Assembly (NCBI GenBank): GCA_965112735.1
Contig: OZ218953.1
Coordinates: forward strand, 1,240,001 to 1,304,000
Source: Phaeosaccion multiseriatum
Lineage: Eukaryota > Ochrophyta, other classes
Direction: 5' to 3'
DNA: 64,000 nt
Of this stretch, positions 46,557 to 58,179 are shown piece by piece (position 1 is the stretch's first letter; the number at the start of each line of letters is the position of its first letter). The notes beneath the pieces are model-generated. The model saw only the letters and a list, made by a program, of their open reading frames with translations, was not told the DNA's origin and ran no database searches. The position numbers and the translations under genes were made by a program.

Positions 46557-49500
46557 TGCGAATGTTGATATTGTCCAGAGCGGAGTCGATCTCGTCGAGG
46601 ACAAAGAAGGGCGACGGCCGATATGCATGAATAGCAAAGAGCAGCGCCAGAGCCGCCATGGTCCGCTCCCCACCCGACAACTCGCTGATCTCTCGGAACC
46701 TCTTGGAGGGAGGGGTGGCATGGAAGTCAATCCCACCCAAGTAAGGCTCCTCCTCATTGTCCACGTCCAGAAAGGCGCTCCCTCCGAGCGGGTGCTTGGA
46801 GCTCATGGTCAACTCCTTGTAGATGGCACTCAATGACTCGCTGATGCGATTGAAACAGTCCTTGAAGCGGTCGTAGCGTTCCTGCCGAATCTCATTGAAG
46901 CGCGTTGTGGCGTCCTCTGTCTCGTGACGGAACTTTTGGAGTTCTTCGCCGTCCTCCTTCACCTGCATGATTGGTTAGTGTGTGTGGGTGTGGGTGTGTA
47001 TGCGTGAGCGTTTGTGTGTGCATGTGTCGATTTCGTGAAAGCTTCGGCAAGAGGGCAAAGCGAGGTCAGGAGGCTACGGCAAGACTAGCCACCTCCCCTC
47101 CCTCCCTCCCTCCCTCCCCCTCTCTCACTCTCTCTCCCTCTCCCTCCCTCCCTCCCTCCCTCCCTCTTCCTCCCTCCTTCCCCTCCCCCCTCCTGCCCAA
47201 CCCCCTTCCTCCCTCCCTGCCTCACATCTACACGCACCTTACTCACGACCTCCCCGAAGCGATCCGCAGCCTTCATGTTAGGCTGCATGCGGTCAATCTC
47301 CGCCGCGAGCGTCGCCATCTGTCGCTTGTATCCCTGCAACACCTCCTCCCTGTCATGCGGGTCAGTCACCCCCTTGTGCTTCGCTTTGCTAATGTCCACT
47401 TTGTGCGCCGCCGCTCGGTCTTGTCGCACCACTTTGCTGTCCGTTTGGCTGAAGTGGAGGGTCGACGTGCCTCCTCCCTGGGACTCGGAGTCCCTCGTTG
47501 TCTCAGAACTCGCCCCAACCTGCATACTGCTGGTCTCCGATGCATCCTCCTCCTCCTCCTCCTCCTCCTCGTCCTCGTCCTCATCGTCATCCTCCTCCTC
47601 CTCCTCTTCGTCATCGTCATCTTCATCCTCGTCCTCGGTCGCCCCCCCTTCTCCTCTTCGCCTCTTCTTGCCGCCCCCTCCCTTCGCCTTGCCCTTGCTC
47701 CGCGCCTTGACCTTGCCCTTTCCCTTCTTCTTGGCCCCGTCCAGCATGGGCAGATCCACCTCCTCCACTTGGGCCTTCTGCAGCACCTCATGCAGCCGTG
47801 CCCTTGCCTGTTCCTGCGCCGCCTCTTCAGTGGTGATTCGCTTGCCAATGGCGGCCTTCTCCTTCGCAATGGAGTCCTTCTCCGCCTGGACCTTCTTCAC
47901 TTCACTCGCGCTTCCCTTGGCTGCCTCCTTGGTCTCGTGGCAGAGCTTCTGGGCCTCGTCCAGGGCGGCTCGAAGCTTCGCCTCCTTGGCCATAAGCTTC
48001 TCAAACTTCTTCCCCAGTGTGGGGAGCTGCTTCTGCTTGCTGGCCAGCTTGCTTCTCACCTGCTCCAGCCCAGCCCACAGCCCAGAGAGAAGAGGGGAAG
48101 GGGGATGGGGGGCATGGGTGTGTGGTGAGGGGACAACGTATCAATTTGGATGGGTGGGGTAGGAAGATGGGGAATGACGATGGACGGAAGAGGAACGCGG
48201 TGGCGAGGGTGAGTGTGGCGGGTAATCGCGGTCAAAGAGGGGCAGATGACAAGGCAAGGTACACCAAGCAAGCGCACCAGTGCCAGTCAGTAAGTCATCC
48301 GAGCCGTCGAGAGGGGGGACATGAGGGGCTGGGACACGTTTTTCTGTGCCCCTTTGCTCTATCTGTTCTTCTCGTTCTCACAATGTTCGCCCGCTCTCCT
48401 TCTTACACTTTCTCACATACGCACAAGCAGACACAAACACACACGCACACACACAAACACACATACATACACGTATACATACGCACACGCTCACACACAC
48501 ACACGCACACACACAAACACACACACATCACCACACGTAAGTACACACATACTTTGGCTAGGGGGCCCTCAAAGTCTCTGCTGTTCTCGTACTCCAGCTG
48601 TGCCTCGAGCTTGGTGCGGTGCTCACGAAGTTTCAGAGCCTTCTTCATGTGACTCTGCAGAGGAAGAAAAGGAGGAAGGAAGGAAGGAAGGAAGGAAGGA
48701 AGGAAGGAAGGAAGGAAGGAAGGAAGGAAGGAAGGAAGGAAGGAAGGAAGGAAAGAAGGAAGGAAGGAAGGAAGGAAGGAAGGAAGGGACAGCTGAGAAC
48801 GCCTGAGGGAGCGAAGTCTCGAAGCTACAGAATGGAGCACACCCACCGGCACACGTTCACTCACACACACACGCACGCACACACACACGCCTTCACACAA
48901 CGCCCTGCTCACACGGACACGCACATACACAAACCACACAAGCACACGCACAAGCACACATACACACCGTCACACACACACACACGCACGCACGCATACA
49001 CACCCACCCACGCACCTGAATATCCTTGAGCGCTCCCTGCTCAAAGTCTCTGATGCTCTGCACCCCCACCGAGGCCGTGAAGTCAGCGAACACGTCGTCC
49101 TCAGTACGGTTCATCTCCTCCTGCTTGCTGGACACGGTCTCCTCTTGACTCGCCATCTTGGCCTCCAGAGCTGCCTGAGGGGGGGGGGGGAAGGAAAGAA
49201 ACCAAGGCAAGGTCCGGCAAGGCAAAAGGATAAAAAATAAGTAATAAACACCCATCCCACCACCACCCAACCCCCCTCCGGAGCAGAAGGGGCCAAAGAG
49301 TTGGCGTGTTGGTTCTTCATTCACTCACTCATTCACTCACCTTGGCCTCTTTCACCCCGTGCAGCTGGTCCTTGAGCTTCTCGACTTGCCTCCCGAGGTC
49401 CTCGAGCTTCTGCCCGCATTTGTCCTGATCGGCTCGGCTGCAGTACCAGGGGGGGGGGGGGGGGGGGGAGACGGAAGGGAAAGCGGAATGGGGGTGAGGG

Positions 49501-52500
49501 GGTTGGGGGTTCGGTTCTATTAGATTTCACACGCACACACACAAAACACACGCACACACACACACACACACACACCTGTACTGCTCTTTGTTGCGCAGCC
49601 CCTCGATCTGCGTCTGCAGGTCCACGAGCAGGGACTGCGTGCGGTGCCCCCGGCTCAAGGTGCCACGCTCAGTCTGCAGCGCATCCCTCCTGCGCATGTA
49701 CGCGCGCACATACACACACATGCACACACACGCAGCGATAGAGAGAGGGGGCATGTACAGCAGGGAAAGGGGAGGGGGGGGGGGGGGACGGAAGAGAGTG
49801 TAAGCAACACAACATTGCTTACCAACCACAGGCTCCTTCTCAGGCTCCCTCTCGCACATATGCCATGCCCTCCAACCTCGACCCCCTGCTGCCCCCCCCC
49901 CTCCTACCCTCCCGTCCCGTCCCCGCCCGTCCCCTCCTCTCCTCTCCTCTCCTTTCCTCTCCTTTCCTCTCCTCTCCTCTCCTCTCCTCTCCTCCCCTCC
50001 CCTTCCCTCTCCTCTCCTCTCCTCCCCTCTCCTCTCCTCTCCTCTCCTCCCCTCTTCTCACCTCTTGGTAAGAGCAGTGTATTCCTTCTCATCCCACCGA
50101 TCCGCCTTTCCAGCATCCTTGGACGAGGTCCCCCCGGTCATATTGCCCGCCTTGCTGATCAAATCCCCTTGCAGAGAGACGCACTTGACATTCTCCTTCC
50201 TCCTAAAGCAAAGATCCCTCGCATCCTGCAGGCGGTCCGCCACCACTGTGTTGCCTACAGCGAACATGACGGCGGGCTTGAGGTCGTCTTCGCAGGCGAT
50301 AACGTCCGCCGCCAGACGGAAGTTCTCTCCCAGGGCCCGCAGCCGCTCGTTGAGAGGCTGCATAGAGCGTATATACACGCAATATACATGCACATGCAGG
50401 GGGGGGAGGGGGGGATAGGTGGGATAGGGAAGGGGGGGGGGGGTGAGGCAGAGGAGAAGAGGCGGAGAGCATGAGGGTATGAGTGAGGGTATGAGTGAGG
50501 GTATGAGTGAGGGTATGAGTGAGGGTATGAGTGAGGGTATGAGTGAGGGTATGAGTGAGGGTGCGCCTCCCCCATCCATCCAACAAATCACCCGCTCAAT
50601 CACCCACTCATTCGCTCATCCGCTCATCCACTCACCCACTCACTCACCCACTCACTCACCCACTCACTCACTCACCCAGACACCCATCCATCCATCCATC
50701 TATCCATCCACCCACCCACCCCCCTACCCACCTTCGGTCGAATGTCGTCTAGCGGGATGAAGGTAGCGGTACCGATGCGCTGGTCCCGCATGTACTTGAT
50801 GCAATCAAAGCCGCACGCCTTAGTGTCCACCACGATGGCATCCATGAACTTGCCTGGGGGGTTGAGGGGGGGCAGGAAGGGAGGGGAGGGGGAAAGGTGA
50901 GAGGAAAGGTGAGGGGCAAGGTGAGGGGGACGATGAACCATTGAAGACTTTGCTCAGACGTACTACTCGCTCACTGACTTACCCGCAGCAACGGTAACGG
51001 CCATGTTGTACTTTCGCTTGGAGGGCTTGCACAGGTCCACGAGGCGGCCTCGCACTCCGGGGAACAGCCTAAAGGGGGTGGGAGGGGTTGGGAGGGGAGG
51101 CAGTGGATGGCAGTGGATGGCAGTGGATGGTGGCAGGGAGGGGAGTGGGGGGTTAGAGAGGAGGGGCGGAAGGAGGGGATGGGGCAGTGAATGGGTGGCG
51201 TGTGGGGGGGGGGGCGGGGGGGGGTGTGCTGGCAAAGAGAGTGAGAGAGAGAGAGGCTGGCAGTGGATGTGAGGGCAATGGATGGGTGATGGCCGTGGAT
51301 GGGTGATGGCCGTGGATGGGTGAGGGCAATGGATGGGTGAGGGCAATGGATGGGTGATGGCAGTGGATGGGTGATGGCAGTGAATGGGTGATGGCAATGG
51401 ATGGGTGATGGCCGTGGATGGGTGATGGCCGTGGATGGGTGATGGCAGTGGATGGGTGATGGCAGTGGATGGGTGATGGCAGTGGATGGGTGATGGCAGT
51501 GGATGGGTGATGGCAGTGGATGGGTGATGGCAGCGGATGGGTGATGGCAGTGGATGGGTGATGGCAGTGGATGGGTGATGGCAGTGGATGGGTGATGGCA
51601 GTGGATGGGTGATGGCAGCGGATGGGTGATGGCAGTGGACGGGGGGTCGATATCGATAAATGTGTGTGCTGCACCCACCTCTTGAGTGCCTCGAGGCATT
51701 CCGCCATCTTGTCCTCTTGCTTGGAGGAGCGCCGCATGTCCTTCGCGTCACGCATCTTCACCGTGATCTGGATAGTCGGGTGGGGGGGGTGAGGTTAAGC
51801 GGCGTTAATAGGGGGTGAAGACCCTCTGTCCCTTTTGCTCTCTCCATCTCTCTCTCCCTCCCTCTCGTTCTTACCTCTTCCAGCTCCTTGTCGATGGCGT
51901 CTGCCTTGGTCCTGTCCTCCCTCGTTTTGCTACTGAGCTCCTCCAACTCTTCCTCCAGGCCTGTTCGCTCGGCCGCTACGCTCTGTCCGGTGGTCGGGTG
52001 GTCGGGTGGTCGGGTGGTCGGGTGGTCGGGGGCACAGAGAGATCAATCAGACGGAGAGACAGATAAGAGACCACAAAAAAAGCGTGCCCTTCTCTCCTGC
52101 TCTCCCTCTCAGCAGACAGGCAAGCAGGCAGAGCAGATGGTTCCTTTCTCTCCTACTCCCCTTCTCTCCCTCCCTCCCTCCCTCTCTATCTACCTTCATG
52201 GCCTTGGCTGTGGTTGTCCTCCTGTCCTCGTACTGCCCGATGAGGTGCTGGCTGTGGGACAGGCGCTTCGTGAAGTCCGCCTCCTGCAAAGAGAAGGGAA
52301 TACGAGTGTCAGGTGGATGGGTGAAGGAAGGAAGGGAGGGAGGGAGGGATGGGTTGACGGATGGATGGACGGATGCGTGGATGGATTGATGGATGCAGAA
52401 AGATGGATGGACGGATGGATTGATAGATAAGGATAGATAGATTGATTGAGAGATAGACAGGTTGATTGATGGATAGACCCATTGATACATGCATGGGTGG

Positions 52501-53386
52501 ATGTATGGATGGATGGATGGATGGATGATGGATGGATGGATGGATGGATGGATAGATAGACAGATAGACTGATAGAGAGGCTGTACGCACACCTACGTCA
52601 TGTCGCACGTACTACCCTGCCCCACCCTACCCTACCCTGCTCCACTCTTGCCCACCCTACCCACACACCTCTACCCTTAGAGGCCCACCTTACTGACAAG
52701 GTCCTCCATCTTGTCTCTGTTGGTACCGAGCTGCCGATTGCTGGTGTCCAGCTCTTCTCTCAGCTGCTGTGTCTGCTGTCGCACTTCGGCCTTGAGCCGT
52801 TGGTACTCCTGCGCCGTTTGCAGTGCAGTGAATTCACAGGAGGGAGTAGAGAGAGGCGGCACAAGCAGGTAAGCAGGTAAGCAGGTAAGCCAGGCAAGGT
52901 AGGCGCGGCAGAAGCAGGTGGTATAGTGGTGGAGCGTCAACACCAAGTCATCAAAAGGCGAGGCGCATTTCATGGGAGGGAGGGAGGGAGGGAGGGAGGG
53001 GGGTGCGGTATGAGAACAAGGTGCTTACATCTTCACGGGCCTCGTCCATCTGGGCCTTGGATGTCTCCGCCGCCCTTGCCGCCTCCAGCTTGCCCTCCCT
53101 GAGTGGGGAGTAGGGGAGGGGGGGGGGGTGTTAATTCATTCGCTTCTTGTCCTGATACTGGTAGTGGTCGGGAGCTGTCATGTCTGTCATTAAGTGCTGC
53201 CTCTCTCATTCAGCGACAAGGAAAGGAACAGGGAATGGAAGGGAAAAGAAGGGAAAGGGAGAGGGGAGGGCGTGGCGGTCAAAGGGAAGGGAAGGGAAGG
53301 GAAGGGAGGGCAGGGGAAGGGAGTGAAAGACAGTGGAGGGCAGGGGAAGGGAGGGCAGTAGACGGAACGGATGGCAGTGCACGGAC

Positions 53387-53450
<64 letters not shown>

Positions 53451-53686
53451 GTCCTTGGCCTCCTGAATAGCCTCCTCCAGCTCGGCCACGCTCTGTGCCT
53501 GCTCGTCTCCGTCGGCCTGCATCTGCTCCACCTGTGTCTCCAGCTCGGCGATCTGCCTCTCGGCCTGGCTGATCTCCTCCTTGATGCCCTGTACGGTGAG
53601 ACACATCACAATGGCATAGCGGGACGGATGGGAAGACGGACGGACGGACGACCGTTTTAGTAGTTAGGTGGTAGCAGCCGACTGGA

Positions 53687-53737
<51 letters not shown>

Positions 53738-56322
53738 CTCGGGCCGAACGGCATCTAGGCCATTCCGCCTGTCAGCCAGCTCCTCCTCCGCCTCGTTCAT
53801 TCGGCGGGTCGCGCCTGCCACACCACAGAGGCAGTGAGTGGTTGAGTGGTTGGTTGGTCGGTTTCCGAGAGGGGGTTGGGGGGGAGGGGTTGGAGTAGAA
53901 GCACACACGCATATACACACGCACGTGCGCACGCCCACTTTCTCGCACATACGCCAGCACCTGCCCTCCCCTCCCCTGACAACCTGACACCTGATACCTG
54001 ACACCTGACACCTGATACCTGACACCTCACACCTGACACCTGACACCTCACACCTGACACCTGACACCTCACGCCTCACACCTGACACCTGACACCTGAC
54101 ACCTGACACCTGACACCTGACACCTGACACCTGATACCTGACACCTAACACCTAACACCTGACACCTGACGTCTGACACCTGATACCTGGTACCTGATAC
54201 CTGATACCTGACACCTGATACCTGACACCGAACACCCGACATCCCCCCACATCACTCCCCCACACCAGACACCCCACACATCCCTGGCAAACAAACACAA
54301 ACAACTATCCTCTCCTAAGCTTACGTAACTATTCCCATTGTAGTAGCGAAAGAGTTTCGACACACCTGCCCTTTCGGCCTTGGCCTTCTTGAGCCTCGAG
54401 TCCACCTCTCGGAGCTGCTCCTGCACCTCCCCCAGCTCCTCGTGCATGAGGGACAGCTCCTTCTCGTGGCCCTGGCTCTCTCTGTCCAGGTGGAACAGCT
54501 GTACGAGGTAGTGGTCTCGCCGCAGCTGAGCCTGTGAGAGGTGGAAGGGGTGAAGGGTGAGGGGTGAGGGGTGAGGGGTGAGGGGTGAGGGGTGAGGGGT
54601 GAGGGGTGAGGGGTGGGATGAGGTGATGTGTGTGCAGACAGTGTGGTTTGTTTTGTTTTGTCTGTTTGTCTGTTTGTTTTTGTTTTGTTTGTTTGTTGTC
54701 TTCTTAACCAGTACGTAAACCAGTATTGGATAATCAATCTGTGGCGAAGGGTTATCATCATTCTGTGAACAATAGGTTAATCACTGGGGGTGAGTATTTC
54801 GTGAGGGTTACAGACGATCGATACGCCGAAACGCTGAAACGTACCATGGTCTCCTGCTTGTTCTGAAACTCCAGGGCCTCTTCCTTCTGCTCCTTCACCT
54901 CCCTTTTCTCCACCTAACAATAAAAGGAACAAAGGCCAGGGGGTGCGTGATTGGGTGTTTTAAGGTGCGGGTGAGGTGTGCTCGGGCTGTGCTCGGGCTG
55001 TGCTTGGGCTTTGTATGGGCTTTGTATGGGGTGCCCGTTCCTCTGCTTACACATGCACACAAACACACACAAACACACACACATGCACACACACACACCA
55101 TGGAGGCCTGTTTCTTCTTGAAGGTGAGCTTGGTCATCTCCTTTGCGTGCTCCTGCTCCTTCTTCACCGCGTCGTACTCCCTCTTGAGCTCGTCGCTGGC
55201 GCTGATCTGCTCGAAGAGCGTAGTGAGCTCCATCGGGCTCTTGCTAGCGATGCCGTCCACGTCCCCCTGGAACACGAGGAATGTCTTGGCCTGAGGGAGG
55301 AAGGGGGGGGGGAGTGGGTGAGGGGATGCAGGGCGTGGAACGGAGTGAGTGAGTGAGTGAGTGAGTGAGTGAGTGAGTGAGTGAGTGAGTGAGTGAGTGA
55401 GTGAGTGAGTGAGTGAGTGAGTGAGTGAAGGAAGGAAGGGAGTGAAAGGCGTGAATGACTCTCTTCTCTCTTTCCCGCTCTCCTTCCCACCCACCCTCCT
55501 TCCCTCCCTCCCTCACCTTGACGAGGACGCCGATTCTCCTGAGCATCTTATCGTACTTGTCGAAAGTAACGTCCCTCCCGTCGAGGCGGTAGGTGGAGGT
55601 GCCGGTGGCCGATATGACTCTACTGAAGTGGATCTCTTCGTTCTCGTCCATGTCGGGAACCTCGTCAGGCCCCACGGCGTACACCTGTTGGATGTACGCA
55701 TGCATGGAGGGAGGGAGGGAGGGAGGGAGGGAGGCAAGGGAGGCAAGGGAGAGCATGAGTAAGTGAGTACGCCGTTGGTTGTATGCATAAAGCGTGAATT
55801 AAAGCGTGAATTTGTTGCATGAAAGCGTGAATCTTCTTTCATGTTTCTCCATATGCGCTCTTTCCTTCTCGCATTGGTGGCAATTATCTTACGTACCAGC
55901 TTGACCATGGCCCCCCTCCTTGTGCTGGCAACAGCGGTGGCGGCCTCATTTCCCTCGGAGCGGAACACCAGGTCGGAGAGCTTTTGAGAGCGGAGCTTCT
56001 TGGACTGCACGCCCAGCACGAAGCTGATGGCGTCCATCACGTTCGACTTGCCTGGGGTGTGTGCCATGGGGGGGAGAGGAAGAGATGAGAGAGGGACCAG
56101 GGTCCCGCGCCAAAGGGCCATGCGCGGTGTGGCAGGTGGTGAAGTGCCGGAGGGGATGGACGGCCCATAGCTTTAACCGAAGGGCAAGAACAGAGAAGCT
56201 CTCATACCTGCCCCATTGGGCCCAATGATGGCTGTAAAGTCCTTGAAAGGTCCGATAACCTGCTTCCCTCCATAGCTCTTGAAGTTCTCCACCTCAATCC
56301 GAACAAGGCGCCCACCCCCCAT
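45982..56322 (-). CDS. SMC1: structural maintenance of chromosomes protein 1 (cohesin)
   Basis: Cohesin ATPase arm, 1,330 residues in 23 exons with matching phases throughout: 56322-56208, 56051-55897, 55684-55517, 55290-55099, 54913-54845, 54531-54366, 53814-53738, 53588-53449, 53098-53029, 52808-52689, 52283-52194, 51982-51875, 51767-51679, 51068-50983, 50853-50732, 50357-50062, 49689-49576, 49437-49341, 49174-49016, 48654-48553, 48059-47238, 46962-46555, 46209-45982. Walker A is GPNGAGKSN near residue 34. Coiled coil follows, then the hinge ([30 protein letters not shown]), a second coil, the signature ELSGGERT and Walker [14 protein letters not shown]. The [13 protein letters not shown] stretch is typical of SMC1. 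The exon at 48059-47238 carries a long Lys/Arg then Asp/Glu insert, and the C-terminus is poly-Glu, making it about 100 residues longer than usual. Confidence 0.98.
46479..46554 (+). repeat. (CA)n array at the donor of SMC1 exon 22
   Basis: In sense the intron starts AAG|GTGTGTGTGT and continues as GT dinucleotides for about 75 bp. Confidence 0.95.
48668..48785 (+). repeat. (GGAA)n array upstream of SMC1 exon 20
   Basis: In sense it is (TTCC)n ending about 14 nt before the acceptor at 48655. Confidence 0.95.
50471..50562 (+). repeat. 12-bp minisatellite (GAGGGTATGAGT)n in SMC1 intron 15
   Basis: About seven exact tandem units. Confidence 0.95.
51085..51645 (+). repeat. 17-bp minisatellite (TGGATGGGTGATGGCAG)n in SMC1 intron 13
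   Basis: More than 20 units between 51260 and 51645 with GCCG/GCAA variants, preceded by GCAGTGGATG units from 51100. Confidence 0.95.
52316..52566 (+). repeat. GGATG/GATT-rich degenerate array in SMC1 intron 10
   Basis: Imperfect GGATGGAT, TTGATTGA and GATAGATA units fill the intron upstream of exon 11. Confidence 0.85.
53392..53448 (+). repeat. (TA)n array at the donor of SMC1 exon 8
   Basis: The intron opens AG|GTATATATAT and continues as TA dinucleotides for about 55 bp. Confidence 0.95.
53982..54235 (+). repeat. ACACCTG-type minisatellite in SMC1 intron 6
   Basis: About 35 imperfect 7-bp units (ACACCTG, ATACCTG, ACACCTC) in the intron between exons 6 and 7. A (GGGGTGA)n block lies in the preceding intron at 54545-54615. 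Confidence 0.95.
55346..55428 (+). repeat. (GAGT)n array in SMC1 intron 3
   Basis: About 20 GAGT units. In sense it is (CACT)n, so it is not anchored on the donor. Confidence 0.95.
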
Positions 56323-57026
56323 CCTGGCGCAGGGCAGTACAAATCGCTCTCCTGAGGAGAGCTCACTCGGACCCTCGCCCCTCCCTGATTGTTATCCCCC
56401 CCGCCCCTCCCTGATTGCTATGGCCGATCCTCCCCTCCCCTTTGTCAATCGCAAGCTTCCCCGCTGCGCTGCCTGCTGCTTCAAGAATAGACAGGTCGGA
56501 CGGAGGGAGGGCGAAAGACTGGGAGTTAGAGAGGCGAGAGGATAAGGCGGACGCAATGGTAGGTGTGGGGTTATAAGAGAGGAGATGGGTTTGTTTGAGG
56601 GGGTGGGGGGGAAGTCGAGAAGATTTGCCCAAGTGGCGGGGAGGATGAGGATGAGCGTGTAAAGGAAAGAGCCCAAGCATATCAAACAGCTGAGAAGGGT
56701 GGGAAAGGACTGACAGAGAAGAAGAGGAAGACAAAAGGGGCGGGAAAAGATGGCGGGAGGGAGGGGGGAAGAGGGGGGGGGCGGGAATACCTCAAACCCG
56801 CATCGCACCTGCACGTGTTCAACTCTCTCTCGCCCTCCTTCTCTCCTTCTCTCCCTCTCTCTCCTTCTCCCAAGCCGATCCCTTTCTCTCCCTTCCTCTT
56901 CTCCTCTCTTCTTTTTTTAGGAGCTCTCTCGTTTAAAAAGCCGCCCGCTGTGATTTTTGATGGATTCCACTGTCATCACTTCCAAATCGATCGACGACTC
57001 TGCTCGCGCACCCAAGACGATATATA
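56323..57026. promoter_or_regulatory. divergent upstream region of SMC1 and the pterin-synthase-like gene
   Basis: 704 bp between opposite start codons. It holds GCCCCTCCCTGATTG duplicated at 56375 and 56402, CT-rich tracts at 56815-56915 and a TATATAA stretch at 57021-57027 that touches the ATG of the plus-strand gene. No gene is seen inside. Confidence 0.55.
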
Positions 57027-57759
57027 ATGGTGGCAACCCTGTGTCCGTGGCCCGTTATTCTGCTGGTCACACTGCTGCTGCTACTGCAGCTGCCGCAGCC
57101 TGCCTCCGGCTTATACTCGCTGGGCATCCGAGACTCGATCATGATTGCCCACAGCTTCAAGGGGGAGCAGTTCGGACCGGCGCAGCAGGCAAGTCGCAGA
57201 GCGAGAAATGAAAACGAGGGAAGCATCAATTTCAGACCAGGCTGGGATACGCGCGTGCGCAGGATTTGCGAGTCCGAGCAAAAACCATTTCGTTCCTCCT
57301 CCTCCCCCTCCTCCTCCTCCTCCTCCTTCCCATGCTGCTGCCACCTAACTAACCTACGAGGCTACCATGACCACGATCACGACCACTCACGACAATCAAT
57401 CAATCAATTGTGTGCAGATGCATGGGGCTACCTACACCGTCGACGTTGAATTCTCAAGCTCTGAGCTTGTGCCCGACTCCAACTGGGTCATTGACATTGG
57501 ACACGCCAGCGACATGCTTGGCAAGATCCTCTCCAAGTACAACTTCAAGAACCTTGACACGGTCTTCCCTGGCGAAAACACCACCACAGAATTTATGTGC
57601 AAGCAAATCTTTGACGAAGTGGCCCAAGCAGTGTGCGGAGGAGGGGGTGGTGAGGGGAGTGCAGATGGTGAGAAGGAAGAAGGCTTTCGGGGGTCGGTGT
57701 GCGTCAAGCTCTTCGAGAGCCACAAAGCGTGGGCATGCTACTCGGGAACGGTCGGGTGA
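57027..57759 (+). CDS. 6-pyruvoyl-tetrahydropterin synthase-like protein with signal peptide
   Basis: Two exons (57027-57188 and 57418-57759) joined in phase 0 give 167 residues; the intron has a GC donor (CAG|GCAAGT). Residues of about 9-26 form a signal peptide (PVILLVTLLLLLQLPQPA). The mature part matches the PTPS/QueD fold in its FGPAQ-type subgroup: SIMIAHSFKGEQFGPAQQ, HGATYTVDVEF, NWVIDIGHA, LDTVFPGENTTTEF and LFESHKAWACYSG. The usual HGH zinc motif reads HGA, so the activity may differ from classical PTPS. The secretory N-terminus suggests export, or a plastid after bipartite targeting. The product could act in pterin or deazapurine metabolism; the substrate cannot be told from sequence. 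Convergent with the importin gene. Confidence 0.9.
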
Positions 57760-58179
57760 AGGGCATGATGCTACATGTACTCGTGAATGAGCCAGAAGAG
57801 GAGGAGAGTGGAGGAGGGGGAGAGCAAAGGGAGGGGGGAGAGCAAAGGGAGGGAGGGAGGGAGGGAGGGAGGGAGGGAGGGAGGGAGGGAGGGAGGGAGG
57901 GAGGGAGGGAGGGAGGAAGGGAGGGAGGGACAGAGGGAGAGGGAGGGGGGGCGGGAGGACTTGAAAGCTGACGGTCGGTTTTTAACCCCCTCCCTAAACT
58001 ATCAACTATGGCTGACCAGCACCGATTCCCCCTTGATTTGAGTGAGAATGAATAGCTGCTGTCAAGTGCAGACTACATTAAGGCTGCTCTCGTGCGAGCA
58101 AGCATTAGTACGGCGTGACTGGTGCAAAATATAGCTTCAAAAGCTGCTGCTATTTATTAACTTCAGCGTCGTGTCGCCG
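57760..58179. other. intergenic region with (GGGA)n array
   Basis: GGGA units fill 57845-57935; the rest is unique AT-richer sequence between two stop codons. No gene is seen. Confidence 0.75.
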
